Shown here: positions 32,649 through 40,378 of the stretch, piece after piece | Layout: each line of letters opens with the position of its first letter | Position numbering within the stretch: the first letter of the stretch is position 1 | Assembly (NCBI GenBank): GCA_046348835.1 | Contig: JAXMDM010000002.1 | Location: forward strand, 372,001 to 436,000 | DNA from: Defluviicoccus sp046348835 | Lineage (GTDB): Bacteria > Pseudomonadota > Alphaproteobacteria > Rhodospirillales > Defluviicoccaceae | Reading direction: 5' to 3' | Length of the DNA stretch: 64,000 bases | The notes under the pieces: model-generated | Told to the model about the DNA's origin: nothing | The model's input: the letters and a program-made list of their open reading frames with translations, nothing else | Database searches by the model: none | Position numbers and translations under genes: made by a program

Positions 32649-34739
32649 ATGGCGGAGTTCCTCCTCGAGCTGCTGTCGGAAGAGATTCCGGCGCGGATGC
32701 AGGCCAAGGCCGCCGATGACCTGAAGCGCCTCGTCTGCCAGGGCCTGGACAAGGCCGGGCTGACCTACACCGACGCCCGCTCGTACGTCACCCCGCGGCG
32801 GCTTGCCCTCGTCGTCGACGGCCTGCCGGAGCGGCAGCCGGATGTGCGCGAAGAGCGCAAGGGGCCGCGGGTCGGATCGCCGGAAAAGGCGATCGCCGGC
32901 TTTCTGCGCGCCGCCGGGTTGGCGAGCGTCGACGAGGCGGAGGTGCGCGAAACCGACAAGGGGCAGTTCTATTTCGCCGCATCGGTGAAGGCCGGTCGGC
33001 CGACCGCCGATGTTCTGTCCGAGATCGTCGGCGCGGCGATCCCGGCCTTTCCGTGGCCGAAGTCGATGCGCTGGGCGGATACGCAGATGGCCTGGGTGCG
33101 GCCGCTGCACGGCATCCTCGCCGTGTTCGCCGGCGGCGTCGTACCGCTGACCTTGGACCTGCGGGCGAAGACGACGCCACCGCTTGCCGCCGGCGACGCC
33201 ACCGTCGGCCACCGATTCCTCGCGCCCACGCCGTTCAGTGTCACCGACTGCGCCGACTACCGGGCGAAGCTGCGGGCGGCCAAGGTCATCCTCGATCCCG
33301 AGGAACGGCGGACGCTCATCGCGACCGAGGCGGCGCGACTGGCGGCGGCGGAGGGATTGGTTGTTCGCGACGATGCGGGATTGTTGGACGAGGTGACCGG
33401 GCTGGTGGAATGGCCGGTGGTCCATCTCGGCCGCATCGACGCCGCGTTCATGGATGTGCCGCAGGAAGTGTTGATCACCGCCATGCGCACCCATCAGAAG
33501 TACTTCGCGCTGACCACGGCGGCCGAGGCGCTGGCGCCGCGGTTCGTCGTCGTCGCCAATACCGAGACGGCGGACGGCGGAGCGGCGGTCGTCGCCGGCA
33601 ACGAGCGGGTGCTGCGGGCGCGGTTGTCGGACGCCAAGTATTTCTGGGATCACGACCGCAAGCAGAGCCTCGAAAGCCGGGTCCCCAAGCTCGCCGAACG
33701 CGTCTTTCATGCGAAGCTCGGTTCCGACCTGGAGCGGACGGAGCGGCTGCAGGGGCTGGCTCGCCGTCTCGCGCCCTTCGTCGGCGCCGATCCCGATCTG
33801 GCGGAACGGACCGCGCGGCTGTGCAAGGCCGACTTGACGACCCAGATGGTCGGCGAGTTTCCGGAGCTGCAGGGCCTCATGGGCCGTTACTATGCCCTCC
33901 ATGACGGCGAGCCGCCCCCGGTCGCCGACGCCATTCGCGACCATTACGCGCCGCAAGGGCCCTCCGATCGCTGCCCGACCATGCCCACCGCTGTAGGGGT
34001 GGCGCTCGCCGACAAGATCGACATGCTGGCGGGCTTCTTCGCCATCGACGAGAAGCCGACCGGATCGAAGGATCCGTTTGCTTTGCGTCGCGCTGCCCTC
34101 GGCGTCATCCGATTGATTATCGAGAACGGTCTTCGCCTGCCGCTCCGCACCGCTTTTATCGATTCGTTGCTGGGGCATGGCCGATCCGCCGATGCCGCTG
34201 ACGGCGCCACCGTCGATGAGCTCCTCGCCTTCTTTGCCGATCGGCTGAAGGTGCATCTGCGCGGAGAGGGGGTGCGGCACGATCTGATCGCGGCGGTGTT
34301 CGCCGGCGGCGGCGAGGACGACATCGTCCGGCTGCTCGCCCGGGTCGCCGCGTTAAGAGACTTTCTCGATACCGATGACGGTGCTAACTTGCTCACCGCC
34401 TATAGGCGGGCGTCCAACATCGTTCGGATCGAAGAATCGAAAGACGCCACAGGGTACGAGGGGCAAGCCGATCCAGGGCTTCTGTCCGAACCACAGGAAG
34501 TCGAGTTGTACCAGGCGCTGGGCGAAGCACGCGGGCGTATATCCGAAGCCCTTTGCCATGAACGTTTCGGCGAAGCGATGGCGAGTCTCGCCCGGTTGCG
34601 GTCGCCCGTCGACGCCTTCTTCGACCACGTCCAAGTAAATTGTCGAGATCCGCACCTCCGCGCTAACCGGCTCCGGCTGCTGTCGCAGATCCGGTCGGCT
34701 TTGGGCGGCGTTGCGGATTTTTCACAAATCGAGGGGTAG
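32649..34739 (+). CDS. glyS: Glycyl-tRNA synthetase beta subunit
   Basis: A 696-residue beta subunit needed for tRNA recognition. The N-terminus MAEFLLELLSEEIPARMQ is diagnostic. It also has KSMRWADTQMAWVRPLHGIL, QKYFALT, an HD-like region (FHAKLGSDLERTERL), KIDMLAGFFAIDEKPTGSKDPFALRRAALGVIRL, and a C-terminal anticodon-binding region. It ends with a helical tail. DNA around 34360-34560 is somewhat less GC-rich, but the protein stays family-like. Confidence 0.97.
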   Translation: MAEFLLELLSEEIPARMQAKAADDLKRLVCQGLDKAGLTYTDARSYVTPRRLALVVDGLPERQPDVREERKGPRVGSPEKAIAGFLRAAGLASVDEAEVRETDKGQFYFAASVKAGRPTADVLSEIVGAAIPAFPWPKSMRWADTQMAWVRPLHGILAVFAGGVVPLTLDLRAKTTPPLAAGDATVGHRFLAPTPFSVTDCADYRAKLRAAKVILDPEERRTLIATEAARLAAAEGLVVRDDAGLLDEVTGLVEWPVVHLGRIDAAFMDVPQEVLITAMRTHQKYFALTTAAEALAPRFVVVANTETADGGAAVVAGNERVLRARLSDAKYFWDHDRKQSLESRVPKLAERVFHAKLGSDLERTERLQGLARRLAPFVGADPDLAERTARLCKADLTTQMVGEFPELQGLMGRYYALHDGEPPPVADAIRDHYAPQGPSDRCPTMPTAVGVALADKIDMLAGFFAIDEKPTGSKDPFALRRAALGVIRLIIENGLRLPLRTAFIDSLLGHGRSADAADGATVDELLAFFADRLKVHLRGEGVRHDLIAAVFAGGGEDDIVRLLARVAALRDFLDTDDGANLLTAYRRASNIVRIEESKDATGYEGQADPGLLSEPQEVELYQALGEARGRISEALCHERFGEAMASLARLRSPVDAFFDHVQVNCRDPHLRANRLRLLSQIRSALGGVADFSQIEG

Positions 34740-34751
34740 GAAAAGTAAGCG

Positions 34752-37433
34752 ATGACGAAATGGGTCTATACGTTCGGGGACGGCAAAGCCGAAGGCGGCG
34801 CCAAGGATAAGAACCTCCTCGGTGGCAAGGGCGCCAACCTGGCTGAGATGTCCAGCCTCGGCATTCCGGTTCCGGCCGGCTTCACCATCTCGACCGAGGT
34901 CTGCACCTATTTCACCGAGCACAGCAACACCTATCCCCAGGATCTGAAGGCGCAGGTAGAGGCGGCGCTCGCCCACGTCGAGAAGATCATGGGCGCCAAG
35001 TTCGGCGCCACCTCGGGCCCGCTGCTGCTGGTCTCGGTCCGCTCCGGCGCCCGCGCGTCGATGCCGGGGATGATGGACACCGTCCTCAACCTCGGTCTCA
35101 ACGACGTGACGGTGAAGACGCTGACCGAGAACACCGGCGACGAGCGGTTCGCGTTCGACAGCTACCGCCGTTTCATCCAGATGTATTCCAACGTCGTCCT
35201 CAATGTCTCCAGCCATAACTTCGAGCACCTGCTGGAGCAGCACAAGGAGAAGGTCGACAAGCAGTTCGACGTCGAACTGACCGCCGACGACTGGCGGATG
35301 GTGATCGACGCCTACAAGGCCGAGGTGATCAAGCACCTGGGGCGGCCGTTCCCGCAGGATCCGCACGAACAGTTGTGGGGCGCCATCGGCGCCGTGTTCG
35401 GCAGCTGGATGAACAAGCGCGCCATCACCTACCGCAAGCTGAACAACCTGCCGGACCACTGGGGGACCGCGGTCAACGTCCAGGCGATGGTGTTCGGCAA
35501 CATGGGCAACGATTCCGCGACCGGCGTCTGCTTCTCGCGCAATCCGTCCACCGGCGAGAACCTGTTCTACGGCGAGTACCTGGTCAACGCCCAGGGCGAG
35601 GACGTGGTCGCCGGCATCCGCACCCCGCAGCCGCTGTCGCTGGCCGAGAAGGCCGCCATCGGCTCCGATCTGGCGGCGATGGAAGAGGTGCTGCCGCCGC
35701 TCTATGAAGAGCTGGTCGGCTTCCGCAACAAGCTCGAGAAGCACTACCACGACATGCAGGACATGGAGTTTACCATTCAGAAGGGTAAGCTCTGGATGCT
35801 GCAGACCCGCAACGGCAAGCGGACCGCCCAGGCGTCGCTGCGGATCGCCGTCGAGATGTGCGAGGAGGGACTGATCGACAAGGCGGAGGCGGTCCGTCGC
35901 GTCGATCCGGCGCAGATCGACCAGCTCCTCCACCCGATGATCGACCCGAAGGCGAAGAAGGAGGTTCTGAGCAAGGGCCTGCCGGCGTCGCCGGGTGCCG
36001 CATCGGGACAGATCGTCTTCTCCGCCGAGGAGGCGGAAGCGTGGGCGAAGGCGGGAAAGAAGGTGATCCTGACCCGCGTCGAGACCTCACCTGAGGATAT
36101 CGGCGGCATGCATGTCGCCCAGGGCATCCTCACCACCCGCGGCGGCATGACCAGCCACGCCGCCGTCGTCGCCCGCGGCATGGGCACGCCGTGCGTCGCC
36201 GGTGCCGGTGGGCTCCGCATCGACTATGCGGCGAAGACGCTGACCGCGGGCGATATCGTGCTCCGCGAAGGGGACATGATCACCATCGACGGTTCCAACG
36301 GCCAAGTTCTTAAAGGCGAGGTGCCGAAGATCCAGCCGGAGCTCACCGGCAATTTCGGCAAGCTGATGGAGTGGGTCGACGAGATCCGCACCCTCAAGGT
36401 CCGCGCCAATGCCGAGACGCCGCTGGATGCGTCGACGGCGCGCAATTTCGGCTGCGAAGGTATCGGGCTGTGCCGTACCGAGCACATGTTCTTCGACCCG
36501 CAGCGGATCATCCACGTGCGCGAGATGATCGTCGCCAATACCGAAGCCGAGCGGCGGACGGCGCTGGACAAGCTGCTGCCCTACCAGCGCGATGACTTCA
36601 TCAAGCTGTTCACCATCATGGCCGGGCTGCCGGTGACCATCCGCCTCCTCGATCCGCCGCTGCACGAGTTCCTTCCCCATACCGATACGGACATGGCGGA
36701 GGTGGCGAAGGCCGCCGGCAAGACGGTCGACGACGTCAAGGCCAAGGCGTCGCAGTTGCACGAAGCCAATCCGATGCTGGGCCATCGCGGCTGCCGGCTG
36801 GGCATCACCTACCCGGAAATCTACGAGATGCAGTGCCGCGCCATCTTCGAGGCGGTCGCCGACGTGAAGATGAAGGGCGAGACGGTGCTGCCGGAGGTGA
36901 TGCTGCCGCTGATCGCGGTGAAGGCGGAGTTCGACCGCCTGTCGGCGATGGTGAGGCGAGTGGCGAGCGAGGTGATGGACAAGACCGGCGCCAAGTTCGA
37001 CTATCTCGTCGGCACCATGATCGAGCTGCCGCGCGCCGCCCTGATCGCCGACAAGATCGCCGAAGGGGCGCAGTTCTTCAGCTTCGGCACCAACGATCTG
37101 ACCCAGACGACCTACGGACTGAGCCGCGACGACGCCGCCAACTTCCTCGTTCCGTACCAGGAGCTGGGCGTCATCCCCAACGATCCGTTCGTCACCCTCG
37201 ATCAGGAAGGCGTCGGCCAGTTGGTGCAGATGGCGGCAGAGCGCGGCCGCAAGACCCGGCCCGACATCAAGCTCGGCATTTGCGGCGAGCACGGTGGCGA
37301 TCCGGCCTCGGTCCATTTCTGTCACGCGGTGGGATTGAGCTACGTTTCATGCTCGCCCTATCGGGTGCCGATTGCGCGCCTCGCGGCAGCCCATGCCGCC
37401 CTCGGTGCGGGGACGATCTCGACCACCGCCTGA
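34752..37433 (+). CDS. ppdK: Pyruvate, phosphate dikinase
   Basis: An 893-residue PPDK interconverting pyruvate/ATP/Pi with PEP/AMP/PPi, serving gluconeogenesis or PPi-dependent glycolysis. Domain order is full: N-terminal ATP-grasp (GGKGANLAEMSSLGIPVPAGF, SVRSGARASMPGMMDT), the swivelling domain with phospho-His in GGMTSHAAVVARGMG, and the PEP/pyruvate TIM barrel (GIGLCRTEHMFF, GTNDLTQTTYG, CGEHGGDP). The start ATG 34752 is 12 nt after glyS. The gene is followed by a strong hairpin at 37464-37491. Confidence 0.97.
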   Translation: MTKWVYTFGDGKAEGGAKDKNLLGGKGANLAEMSSLGIPVPAGFTISTEVCTYFTEHSNTYPQDLKAQVEAALAHVEKIMGAKFGATSGPLLLVSVRSGARASMPGMMDTVLNLGLNDVTVKTLTENTGDERFAFDSYRRFIQMYSNVVLNVSSHNFEHLLEQHKEKVDKQFDVELTADDWRMVIDAYKAEVIKHLGRPFPQDPHEQLWGAIGAVFGSWMNKRAITYRKLNNLPDHWGTAVNVQAMVFGNMGNDSATGVCFSRNPSTGENLFYGEYLVNAQGEDVVAGIRTPQPLSLAEKAAIGSDLAAMEEVLPPLYEELVGFRNKLEKHYHDMQDMEFTIQKGKLWMLQTRNGKRTAQASLRIAVEMCEEGLIDKAEAVRRVDPAQIDQLLHPMIDPKAKKEVLSKGLPASPGAASGQIVFSAEEAEAWAKAGKKVILTRVETSPEDIGGMHVAQGILTTRGGMTSHAAVVARGMGTPCVAGAGGLRIDYAAKTLTAGDIVLREGDMITIDGSNGQVLKGEVPKIQPELTGNFGKLMEWVDEIRTLKVRANAETPLDASTARNFGCEGIGLCRTEHMFFDPQRIIHVREMIVANTEAERRTALDKLLPYQRDDFIKLFTIMAGLPVTIRLLDPPLHEFLPHTDTDMAEVAKAAGKTVDDVKAKASQLHEANPMLGHRGCRLGITYPEIYEMQCRAIFEAVADVKMKGETVLPEVMLPLIAVKAEFDRLSAMVRRVASEVMDKTGAKFDYLVGTMIELPRAALIADKIAEGAQFFSFGTNDLTQTTYGLSRDDAANFLVPYQELGVIPNDPFVTLDQEGVGQLVQMAAERGRKTRPDIKLGICGEHGGDPASVHFCHAVGLSYVSCSPYRVPIARLAAAHAALGAGTISTTA

Positions 37434-37463
37434 GCGACGTTGCGACGAACCAGCCGTCACAGC

Positions 37464-37491
37464 GGGCGGGGAGGCTTCGGCCTTCCCGCCC
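37464..37491 (+). terminator. Strong UUCG hairpin after ppdK, likely transcription stop
   Basis: GGGCGGGGAGGC (37464-37475) pairs with GCCTTCCCGCCC (37480-37491) over 12 bp with one G-U, capped by a TTCG tetraloop. No U-tract follows, so it is an imperfect intrinsic terminator and may equally protect the transcript 3' end. It separates the glyQ-glyS-ppdK transcript from the TIR gene. Confidence 0.65.
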
Positions 37492-37545
37492 GTCTCGTAA
37501 GGATCGGTCTCGGTCTCGACCGACCTCGGCGGGGAGCCAGCCTGA

Positions 37546-38460
37546 ATGGCTGATGTTTTTCTTTCCTACGCGCGCGAGGACCGGGCGACCGCCGAACGCC
37601 TTGCCCACGCCCTTGAGCGGCGGGGCCGGGCCGTCTGGTGGGACCGGCATGTCCCGGCCGGCAAACGCTTTGATGAAGTCATCGGCGAGAACCTTGCCAG
37701 CGCCCGCTGCGTCGTCGTCCTGTGGTCGAAGGCGGCCATCGCGTCCCAGTGGGTCGGCGAAGAAGCGGAGGCGGCTCGCGAGCGCGGGCTGCTGATGCCG
37801 GCCCTGATCGACGCGGTCGAACCGCCGCTGGGCTTCCGCCGCATCCAGGCGGCCGACCTCGTCGGCTGGCGGGGAGAGGACGACCACCCCGGACTGCGGC
37901 GCCTCGTCGTCGACATCGAAGCGCTGCTTGCGGGGGAATCCGTCGGCGGGGCCGGGGCGCCGTCTGCGTCGCCGCCGGCGGCCGCTGCATCGTCGCGCCG
38001 TCACTGTGGCCGCGTTGCGCTGGTGGCGGCGGCGGCACTGGCCGTCATCGGGATCGCCGCGGGACTGTGGTGGGGGCTTTATGGGGCACCGTCCGCAACC
38101 GCGACGGTGGCGACGACACCCGCCGCCGGGCGGTGGATCGACGGCCGCTGGCACGGCACCGTCGCCTATGGATGGGGCTCGGAAGTCCGGGAGACCTTCG
38201 ATTTCCGTGTCGTCGCCGGAACGCTCACCGGCAGCGCCGGCTTCCTCGGCCAACCCCGGCCGATTGAAGAAGGAACGGTGGATGCCGAAAACGTTCATTT
38301 CATCGCCCGCTGGACCGAGACCGACGGCAGCAACGCGCGGGAAGTGATCAACCGGTATGTCGGCATCCTGACCGCCGAGGGCGGCCTGAACATGACCCTG
38401 TCGATGACCGGCGGGGTGACGACGCATGCGCCGGTCACGTTTGCGCTGCAAAGGGAGTAG
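37546..38460 (+). CDS. Membrane-anchored TIR-domain protein with C-terminal beta-rich domain
   Basis: A 304-residue protein in three parts. Residues 1-130 are a bacterial TIR domain (VFLSYAREDRATAERL at the N-terminus, BB-loop-like RHVPAGKRF, and the helix WVGEE at 69-73 where Glu73 is the probable NADase glutamate). Residues about 156-179 are one membrane helix. Residues about 195-304 are a beta-rich domain starting WIDGRWHGTVAYGWGSE. With the TIR in the cytoplasm, the C-terminal part would be periplasmic. Bacterial TIRs act in anti-phage NAD depletion or as signalling modules. No ThsA-like, Argonaute or other defence partner is adjacent. GGGGAG about 9 nt upstream supports ATG 37546. Confidence 0.88.
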   Translation: MADVFLSYAREDRATAERLAHALERRGRAVWWDRHVPAGKRFDEVIGENLASARCVVVLWSKAAIASQWVGEEAEAARERGLLMPALIDAVEPPLGFRRIQAADLVGWRGEDDHPGLRRLVVDIEALLAGESVGGAGAPSASPPAAAASSRRHCGRVALVAAAALAVIGIAAGLWWGLYGAPSATATVATTPAAGRWIDGRWHGTVAYGWGSEVRETFDFRVVAGTLTGSAGFLGQPRPIEEGTVDAENVHFIARWTETDGSNAREVINRYVGILTAEGGLNMTLSMTGGVTTHAPVTFALQRE

Positions 38461-38563
38461 GGCGGGCGGTACCAGGGCATGGCGCCCGCAACCGCACCAA
38501 CGGCAGGGCTTCGCCGCCGCAGATTGAGCGACGACGGGCGCGGCAGTAGAGAAGGCTGAGGCG

Positions 38564-40108
38564 ATGGAACCGATTACCGACTTCACCCCGGACGACGTTC
38601 CCGACGTCCCCACCAGCATGATGCGCTACGGCCTGTCCTTGTGGCGGGCCCTCGACCGTGAGCGTCTCGAGTTTTTCGACCCTTTTCGCATCGCCGCCCT
38701 TCTCGCCTTCCGTGCCGCCCAGAACCATCCTCCGCCGCCGGAGGTGTGGGCGAAGCTTCTGCAGAACAACGTCTCGCTCATCAGCAAAGCGATGTGGGCC
38801 AACTACCAACAGCTCAGCAGCTACATGATGGACGAGGGGCAGAACGCGTGGCGGGCCTGGTATAACTCGGCGTTGGCGCTGCCCGGTGAGACCTTTCCCC
38901 AGTTCGTCCATCGGCAGGCGGAAGTAATGGAGGCGGTCGCCAACTTCTCGGAGCAGATCGAGAAGGTAAAGGACGAGTTCGGCTTCCATTTCCGCTGGTC
39001 CAATTACAAGCTGGTGCACGAGACCGACTCGTTCCTGATGTATCAGGTGCTGCCGATCCGGCCCGGCGTTCGCGTCCGCGACGATCTTAAGCCCGTCCTC
39101 CTCGTCCCTCCTTACATGCTCGGCGTACACATCCTGGCATTTCTGCCGGGCGACGATAAGAGCTACGCCCACGCCTTCGCCAACGAGGGCATCCCCACCT
39201 ACGTCCGGGTGGTCAAGGACATCTGGGAAACCGAGGCGGTGCAGACGATGACGCCCGAGGACGACTGCCTGCAGAGCCACCAGCTCTGCACCAAGCTCGT
39301 CGAATTGCACGGCCGGAAGGTGACCCTGAACGGCACCTGCCAGGGCGGCTATGTCTGCCTGATGAACCTGCTGTCGGGCCAGTTCACCGATGTCTGCGAT
39401 GCCCTGATCACCAACGTCACCCCGGTGGACGGGACCTACAGCCCCGCCATCGCCGGGCAGCCGGCCATCAGCGAGGACTTCGTCCTTTCCGAACTGCCCA
39501 ACGGCAACTTCGTCGCCAATGGCTATCTCCTCAGCCTCGGCATGCGCCTGGTGGCGGTCGAGACCGAGACGCCGTTGATCCAGGTGCTGAGCCAGGCGCG
39601 GCTGCAGGAGAAAACCAATCTGCATCCCGGCAAGGCCACCGCGGCGCTGTTCCGTTGGCTGCGCAAGGAGCGGGTGCACCTGCCGCCCGCCATCGCCAAC
39701 ATGAGCACCATTTCGTTCCAGCAGCCGGTCGACGACCAGGGATGCCTGCCGGTAACGCTGTTCGGCAAGCCGCTGCGCATCGGCGATTTGGCTACCCTCG
39801 GGGTCAAGTGGTACCAGGACTATGCACTGAAGGACGGCCTGGTCACGCCCCCCACCGCCACCGCCGGCAATCGTTTCCTGGAGGGAACGGGGGTGGTGGA
39901 AAGCGTGCCGATACCCGCCGGCCACGTCGCCATCCTGACCAGCCCGTACGCGCCGCAGTGGTGCGTGAACGGCCGGTTCAGCGGGCCCGACGGGGTGGTT
40001 CACCGCGGCCCGGTGACGTTCCAACTGGAGATCGGCGAGAGCGGTACGAAGACGCCACAGGCGGCCGATTCGGCAAAGGTCGCCGATCCGGCAAAGGCCG
40101 CCGGGTGA
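38564..40108 (+). CDS. PHA-synthase-like alpha/beta hydrolase with Cys nucleophile
   Basis: A 514-residue protein resembling polyhydroxyalkanoate synthase / PhaC-like hydrolases: nucleophile motif GTCQGG with Cys259 (the PhaC lipase-like box is G-x-C-x-G-G), a probable Asp near 424 (KDGLVTPP, like D-H-I-V-P), and His454 in AGHVAI, placed like the PhaC SGHIQSI. Residues 1-170 form a helical region with no family I recognise (FFDPFRIAALLAFRAAQ). PhaC polymerises 3-hydroxyacyl-CoA; whether this enzyme polymerises, hydrolyses or is non-catalytic is unclear. No phaA, phaB or phasin gene is nearby. The C-terminus has a short repeat (DSAKVADPAKAA). Start ATG 38564. Confidence 0.7.
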   Translation: MEPITDFTPDDVPDVPTSMMRYGLSLWRALDRERLEFFDPFRIAALLAFRAAQNHPPPPEVWAKLLQNNVSLISKAMWANYQQLSSYMMDEGQNAWRAWYNSALALPGETFPQFVHRQAEVMEAVANFSEQIEKVKDEFGFHFRWSNYKLVHETDSFLMYQVLPIRPGVRVRDDLKPVLLVPPYMLGVHILAFLPGDDKSYAHAFANEGIPTYVRVVKDIWETEAVQTMTPEDDCLQSHQLCTKLVELHGRKVTLNGTCQGGYVCLMNLLSGQFTDVCDALITNVTPVDGTYSPAIAGQPAISEDFVLSELPNGNFVANGYLLSLGMRLVAVETETPLIQVLSQARLQEKTNLHPGKATAALFRWLRKERVHLPPAIANMSTISFQQPVDDQGCLPVTLFGKPLRIGDLATLGVKWYQDYALKDGLVTPPTATAGNRFLEGTGVVESVPIPAGHVAILTSPYAPQWCVNGRFSGPDGVVHRGPVTFQLEIGESGTKTPQAADSAKVADPAKAAG

Positions 40109-40126
40109 CCCGGACCCCGCCGGACG

Positions 40127-40300
40127 ATGGCTGAAAGCGAGCACCGCGGGCCACCGCCCACCCTGCCGCCGCCGCCCTTGTGGCGGTTGGTCGTCGCCGC
40201 CATCGTGGTGGGCGGGTTCCTCTATTTCCTCTACGCCTATCAGACCGCGGTGGAAGAGCGTTCGGCGCCGCCACCGCCGGCATCGACCTCACAGCACTAA
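40127..40300 (+). CDS. Small Pro-rich single-helix membrane protein, 57 residues
   Basis: ATG 40127 to TAA 40300 encodes 57 residues. A Pro-rich N-terminus (PPTLPPPPLW) leads to one helix at about 21-38 (LVVAAIVVGGFLYFLYAY), then a Pro/Ser-rich tail. It lies 18 nt after the stop of the PHA-synthase-like gene, so it is probably cotranscribed with it. No obvious strong RBS is visible, and translational coupling is possible. The family is unknown. Confidence 0.5.
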   Translation: MAESEHRGPPPTLPPPPLWRLVVAAIVVGGFLYFLYAYQTAVEERSAPPPPASTSQH

Positions 40301-40341
40301 GGACACCGTTAGGGATGGCGGCGGGACGGCCCCCCCGCTCT

Positions 40342-40364
40342 CCGGCCTCCCTCAGGGGGGCCGG
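40342..40364. terminator. Bidirectional hairpin between convergent genes
   Basis: CCGGCCTCCC (40342-40351) pairs with GGGGGGCCGG (40355-40364), 10 bp with one wobble and a 3-nt TCA loop. It lies between the 57-residue gene (plus) and the permease gene (minus). Such GC hairpins between convergent genes usually stop transcription from both sides. No clear T-run is present on either side. Confidence 0.5.
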
Positions 40365-40378
40365 GCCACGACCGCCGC

